A stretch of 34,526 nt of DNA from NCBI GenBank assembly GCA_964058805.1, contig CAXKVV010001449.1:1-34526 (forward strand), written 5' to 3'. This DNA comes from Schoenoplectus triqueter. Taxonomy: Eukaryota > Streptophyta > Magnoliopsida > Poales > Cyperaceae. Position 1 is the stretch's first letter. Every line of letters begins with the position of its first letter. Positions 30,655-34,526 of the stretch are shown in pieces. The notes below the pieces were generated by a model. That model was given only the letters and a program-made list of their open reading frames with translations. It did no database searches and had not been told where the DNA came from. The position numbers and the translations under genes are program-made.

Positions 30655-31905
30655 ATATATATATATATGATTTGAATCAATGAAGATATATAATCAACAA
30701 TTTAAATTAGGTGTATACTGAGTGCTGAGAGCGTTATATTTATCATTAATTAGAATAAAGACTTATTATCTGGCCGCCGATCTTGAAAGGTGTTGATTGG
30801 ATGGGAACAGTGGAGTTTTGTGCATGCGTAACATATCATAATCGGAATTTTCTATAAAAAAAATTATGACCATTTGAAATTGAAGTGTTAAGATTTTAAT
30901 TATGTCTTTATATTTTTTTCTCATTCTTTTTTTTTTGTGGCTCTGCCTCTCAATTAAGCTATCTGACAATTAAGTCCGTAGGTTCTTTCATAACGATGGG
31001 ACCCGCTGATCTTGAGTAATGTTTTTTTTTTCATAAAAATAGTTACTAATTTTCTTAGTTTTTTATTTTTTTTGACACATCTTTTATAATTGTTGTTATT
31101 TAAAAATTATTCTGAATCTTCCGTTCATTTTCTCGTAACACATTAATTCCTATTTAGTAACTATTTTTAAGTATAACACATATAACAAACGACTTAATAT
31201 AATTAATGTCATAAATTTTTTTATTCATCATTTACAATGGATTAAGTATAAAAAATTGAGAAAAAAAATAGATTTGTATTATTGAATTTGAATAATAGAA
31301 CCGATAAGTTGAATAATAACGTCAATAAATTAAATAATAACTGTAATAAGTTGAATAATTGCTTATTCATGAAAATGAGATTATCGATGAAAAAAATGGG
31401 AAATTAAGAAAGAAATTGTAGAGTCTGTAGAGAATTGAACAAGAGTTGGTAGTAGAGATGTGAATGGATAATTAACATCCCTAATTGATAGTGGTAACGA
31501 ATGAAAAAGTGCATTCGTTTCGGGTGACGGCCACACGCCACCGTTATAAATTAGGAACTAATTCACACCTCATACCAGCTTGTCCTTTTTTTCTTGTTTT
31601 TGTACAAAGCTGCCGTGGTGACCAGCGCCACTCGTTATTTTATTGCCACCATGCTTGGCATCTAGATCTTGTTTTATCACTTTTTCCCATGGCTGCCACA
31701 CGCCAGTGCTTAAAATAATATGCAATTGGTATTAATTTGGTGGTGGGATTAGTTGGATCCAGTCAATTAAGCCACTTTTTTGTTTCTCAAGTCTCAACCA
31801 CTGAGGTCTCAGGTCTCTGTTGAGCATTGAACGAATCTTACGACACCTAATAAGAGAACAGATAGTGCATGTTCTGCATTAGGTGAGGTGATGAATATCT
31901 TCGTT
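30655..31905. other. Intergenic DNA upstream of the small gene
   Basis: AT-rich, no gene. Contains the second patch of the GAATAATAA-type repeat at 31280-31350. The part from about 31480 on is less AT-rich and may be promoter of the 32269 gene. Confidence 0.5.
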
Positions 31906-31910
31906 GTTTC

Positions 31911-31918
31911 TTATAAAT
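31911..31918 (+). promoter_or_regulatory. TATA box of the small gene at 32269
   Basis: TTATAAATAG is a strong plant TATA match. About 30 bp downstream a transcription start would fall near 31945, followed by a leader that reaches the donor GGG|GTAAGT at 32044; the acceptor TATCAG at 32258 lies 10 bp before the ATG. This gives a 215-bp 5'-UTR intron (32044-32258). Confidence 0.65.
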
Positions 31919-32268
31919 AGGAGGTCGTACCAGTAGTCCAGTACCAGGGATTAATTGTACTGCATGTGTCCTTTCTACTCTCCCATCTCTTCCTTTCTCC
32001 TAATATTCCCATAACAAGAGAAATTGAAGTTCAGAAAATTGGGGTAAGTGTTCTAGTATTAACATTATTAAGTTATTAATCTTTTCAACCAATTTCCTAG
32101 TCAATCAATTTCTTCTTTTATTCGAAATCAGGGAAACTTGATCATTTTAACCTGCTCTGCTCTAATCCTAGCTCTAACTAAGCTTCATCAATAAAAAAAT
32201 TATATGAAGATTAATCAATGTTCATTTTTGCTTTCTTATTTTTTGGCATATCTATCAGCATATATAAC

Positions 32269-32661
32269 ATGCAGCGAGGGGGACAGAATAGAATGCTAAG
32301 TTTCTCCCAACATCCCATTGCCACCAATGGATCGTACTCGTATGTTGCCGAGCAGCAGCAGAGATGGTACTATGATGACCTGGGTAATTCTTCGTCAAGC
32401 GGCGGTAGACATCCATCAAAATCGTATCGGAGGAGTCATGATAAAGAGCACAGAGAGGCACAGAGAAGCCTGACAAAGGTCAGCAAAGAGTGGATGAAGG
32501 TGAAAGAGGAGATGGGGTACGCCAGAATGTGCGGGGAGCATTTGAGCGAGGTGTTAGTCGAGACTGACAAGAAACTTGCAGCCATGTTGGCCGAGCTTGA
32601 TCAGACTGATAAATATGTGCAGGATTTGATTGCTCAAAATGAGGAAGAGGGGTACAGCTAA
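32269..32661 (+). CDS. Small hydrophilic protein of unknown function, 130 aa
   Basis: I do not recognise the family. The single coding exon encodes 130 aa. Residues 1-57 are low in complexity and probably disordered (Gln/Ser/Gly/Tyr-rich: QQQRWYYDDLGNSSSSGG). Residues 58-126 are rich in Glu, Lys, Ala and Leu with heptad-like spacing (SLTKVSKEWMKVKEEMGYAR, LSEVLVETDKKLAAMLAELD), so probably a coiled coil or helical hairpin. No signal peptide or membrane segment if the ATG at 32269 is used. An in-frame ATG at 32218 would add a hydrophobic leader, but it falls inside the proposed 5'-UTR intron, whose splice sites are strong. Balanced codon use, a TATA box and a leader intron make it a credible gene. 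Function is unknown; a role in protein-protein contact is only a guess from the helices. Confidence 0.7.
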   Translation: MQRGGQNRMLSFSQHPIATNGSYSYVAEQQQRWYYDDLGNSSSSGGRHPSKSYRRSHDKEHREAQRSLTKVSKEWMKVKEEMGYARMCGEHLSEVLVETDKKLAAMLAELDQTDKYVQDLIAQNEEEGYS

Positions 32662-34142
32662 TTAACTAAGAGAAACAAGCAGAAACCTAAATAAACTAGC
32701 AATTAATTAGTTACTTGGAGATAGTATGCATACATGCAGGAGGGTATAATTATAAGGATAATGATTTGTGGTTTGAATTAGGTAACTTATTTTATTTTGC
32801 ATTATTCAGCAACTTAATTAACATGTGCATATATGTGATATATGTGTAATTAGCTAGTTATTCAGTTCAATTGCTGGTCATGCATGTTCATATATTTATA
32901 CGTATAGCTATGGTGTACGTCCATCAATTACTTTTCATACAAATGAATCGATCCCTATTCTCAATTACTGAGTTACGAGCGACCAATTTGTTGTTGATTT
33001 ATTAATTAGTACGTCGATTAAATAACAGGGCCCTAAGAAACTAAAGAAAGCCCAGTTGTTGACCCTTGATATACAACTTGTTAATCAATTGTGGGAAGGC
33101 AAAATATAGCCAGTACCAAACGATTAGGTCTTAGTCCATCTTCTGGCCCAAAAACGAATCAAAAAAAAATTGAAAATGCATCATTATACATGAGCTTCTA
33201 ACTTAAGTTCAAACCCCCAACTATTTGGTGTTTGGATTGATTCATTAAATAAATGCCAACCTAATCAGTAGTTCAGTAGTCAGAACTCTCGTCTCGTCTC
33301 AGCAAAAAAACGACTTACAAGTGCGCATACCAGAATCTGATTACTCTGCAAAACAAGGTTCGTTTGCCTGATTATCTACAACTAACCCTCGTCTTTCCTA
33401 ATTAATTATCTTCTTCCAATCTTCTTGGCTGAAACAGCCTCATGTTTGAAAAATGAATTTCTGAGCATGGCAAATGCATTAATTCAATGTTGTATGTCTA
33501 TTTGGTTGCCTTCGGATCAAAATTTGGGCAAATTTATGGACAAACAGAAAATCCACAAGCAGCACTATAAACGCAATTTTGTACTAATTGGATGTGATAT
33601 ACTTGTTGGATATTAATTTTATACAAAAAAAATTGATAAGCATGTAAAGTACCATTTGGATATTATAACTTATAAAGTTAATTTTAATTGATCATCTTTG
33701 GACAAGGGGCATATCTGGTTAAAAACATCAGAAAATCCACGGAGCACTATAAAAGTAATTTGGAAAATTCTGTTATAAGTTTCTGTCATACATTAATCGG
33801 CTTCAGAGGCTGCCAGATAGTGAACTATCTTCTTTTTTTTTTTTGGTTTTTTTGATAATTTGGGTTAGTTGGTGAGTTTACAATTCAAATACCAACTCAA
33901 AGGACAAAGGGACAATGAAAGAGACGAATGCTTGCAATTAAGTCTCAGCTGACGACATGACTTCTACAAGGCCCTAAGTTGTTTGTCTTTTCTTATATAA
34001 CCTTTAATGATTATGAGATTCCATATATTTTTGCCTGCATAATAGATCCGCTACACTACATATTGTCGTTGCTTCATGTTTACGCTCTTTGGGAAATAAC
34101 AGATGAATATACATAAAGAGAGAGTTTATGTGTTGTATTTCT
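32662..34142. other. Downstream region, no gene seen
   Basis: AT-rich. A motif with AGAAAATCCAC..GCACTATAAA occurs twice, at about 33546-33572 and 33730-33754, as a diverged direct repeat. A poly(T) run lies near 33832-33845. Short open frames show nothing recognisable. Confidence 0.5.
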
Positions 34143-34526
34143 TGTCACATCCCAAAAATAATAAATTAGATTAGAAGTGCTTAATTCCGCTACGTGCGTA
34201 TGACGAGACGTGCGTACGAAAGGCTAAATGAATAAAATAACTTAATCACAGGATAAACAAAATAATAATAATAATACAAAACAATAACAATCCAGAATAT
34301 ACAGTAAAGTACAACGTCTGACACCGACGAGGCTAACTCCATCGGAATGAGTAGCAAAAATCTCTCAATAAAATTCAAAAAAAGAAACAAAAACCTAATA
34401 CCCGATAAGTCCAAAATCACTCACCCGCCTCACTGTGTTGATGCGGCGAAGCACCTCTGATATCACGCAGGACTACACCTAGCACTCTCATCAACGCTCA
34501 ATCCCGCACCTGTAAATCTGGATCCC
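34143..34526. mobile_element. Possible LTR edge of a Ty3/gypsy-type retrotransposon
   Basis: From 34143 the sequence begins TGTCACATCCCAAAAATAAT, the style of LTR start (TGTCAC..CCC) known from plant chromovirus-type Ty3/gypsy elements, and base composition changes from here to the window end (more GC, for example ACGTCTGACACCGACGAGG). No second LTR, primer-binding site or coding part is inside the window, so the call rests on the terminus alone. Confidence 0.35.

Noticed and set aside
33180..33330. Possible tRNA-derived SINE (GTTCAAACCCCC, then GAACTCTCGTCTCG)
   Set aside because: The two words resemble parts of tRNA-like promoters but are in the wrong order and spacing for A and B boxes, and no tail or duplication was found.

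Overview
This is a stretch of an angiosperm nuclear genome. Spliced protein genes with GT..AG introns sit in very AT-rich DNA full of microsatellites and small transposable elements. The proteins are typical land-plant ones: 4-coumarate:CoA ligase, COP9 signalosome subunit 5 and a VIP5/RTF1 protein. GC-rich first exons beside AT-rich introns would suit a monocot, but I cannot name the species or decide the clade from the sequence alone.

Layout: (1) 1-2164, minus strand: N-terminal three exons of a 4-coumarate:CoA ligase whose 3' end lies outside the window; a 403-bp palindromic element sits in intron 1. (2) 2165-6470: a divergent intergenic region holding the ligase promoter (fused AC element, TA/GA microsatellite), a hAT-like element with an 8-bp target duplication, a G-box pair and AT-rich repeats. 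(3) 6471-8974, plus strand: complete seven-exon CSN5 (366 aa, intact JAMM site). (4) 9924-12312: a cluster of palindromic elements, one nested in another. (5) 13200-15830: a decayed LINE reverse transcriptase on the minus strand, split by a 0.9-kb MULE-like element. (6) 17056-18415: a second palindromic cluster. (7) 19733-24352, plus strand: four-exon RTF1/VIP5 gene (627 aa) with a hAT-like MITE in intron 2. (8) 24765-27990: a third cluster, with a second copy of the MULE-like element nested in it. (9) 28011-30654: a 2.6-kb element with long terminal inverted repeats. (10) 32269-32661: a small gene of unknown function (130 aa, helical/coiled-coil C-terminal half) with a clear TATA box and 5'-UTR intron. 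(11) 34143 to the end: a possible LTR edge.

The genes do not form a pathway cluster: phenylpropanoid metabolism, protein deneddylation and transcription elongation are only neighbours. The more unusual content is the mobile DNA. At least five families of roughly 330-410-bp near-perfect palindromes (called A-E here) share one design: a (TA)n, often (GA)n, flank; a terminus resembling CTATGGTG or CTATTGTG; a small palindrome just inside each end; and two long complementary arms around a short centre. Nested insertions with about 9-bp duplications give a relative chronology and point to a Mutator-like mechanism for at least some families. A 2.6-kb element with a related terminus may be a larger relative.
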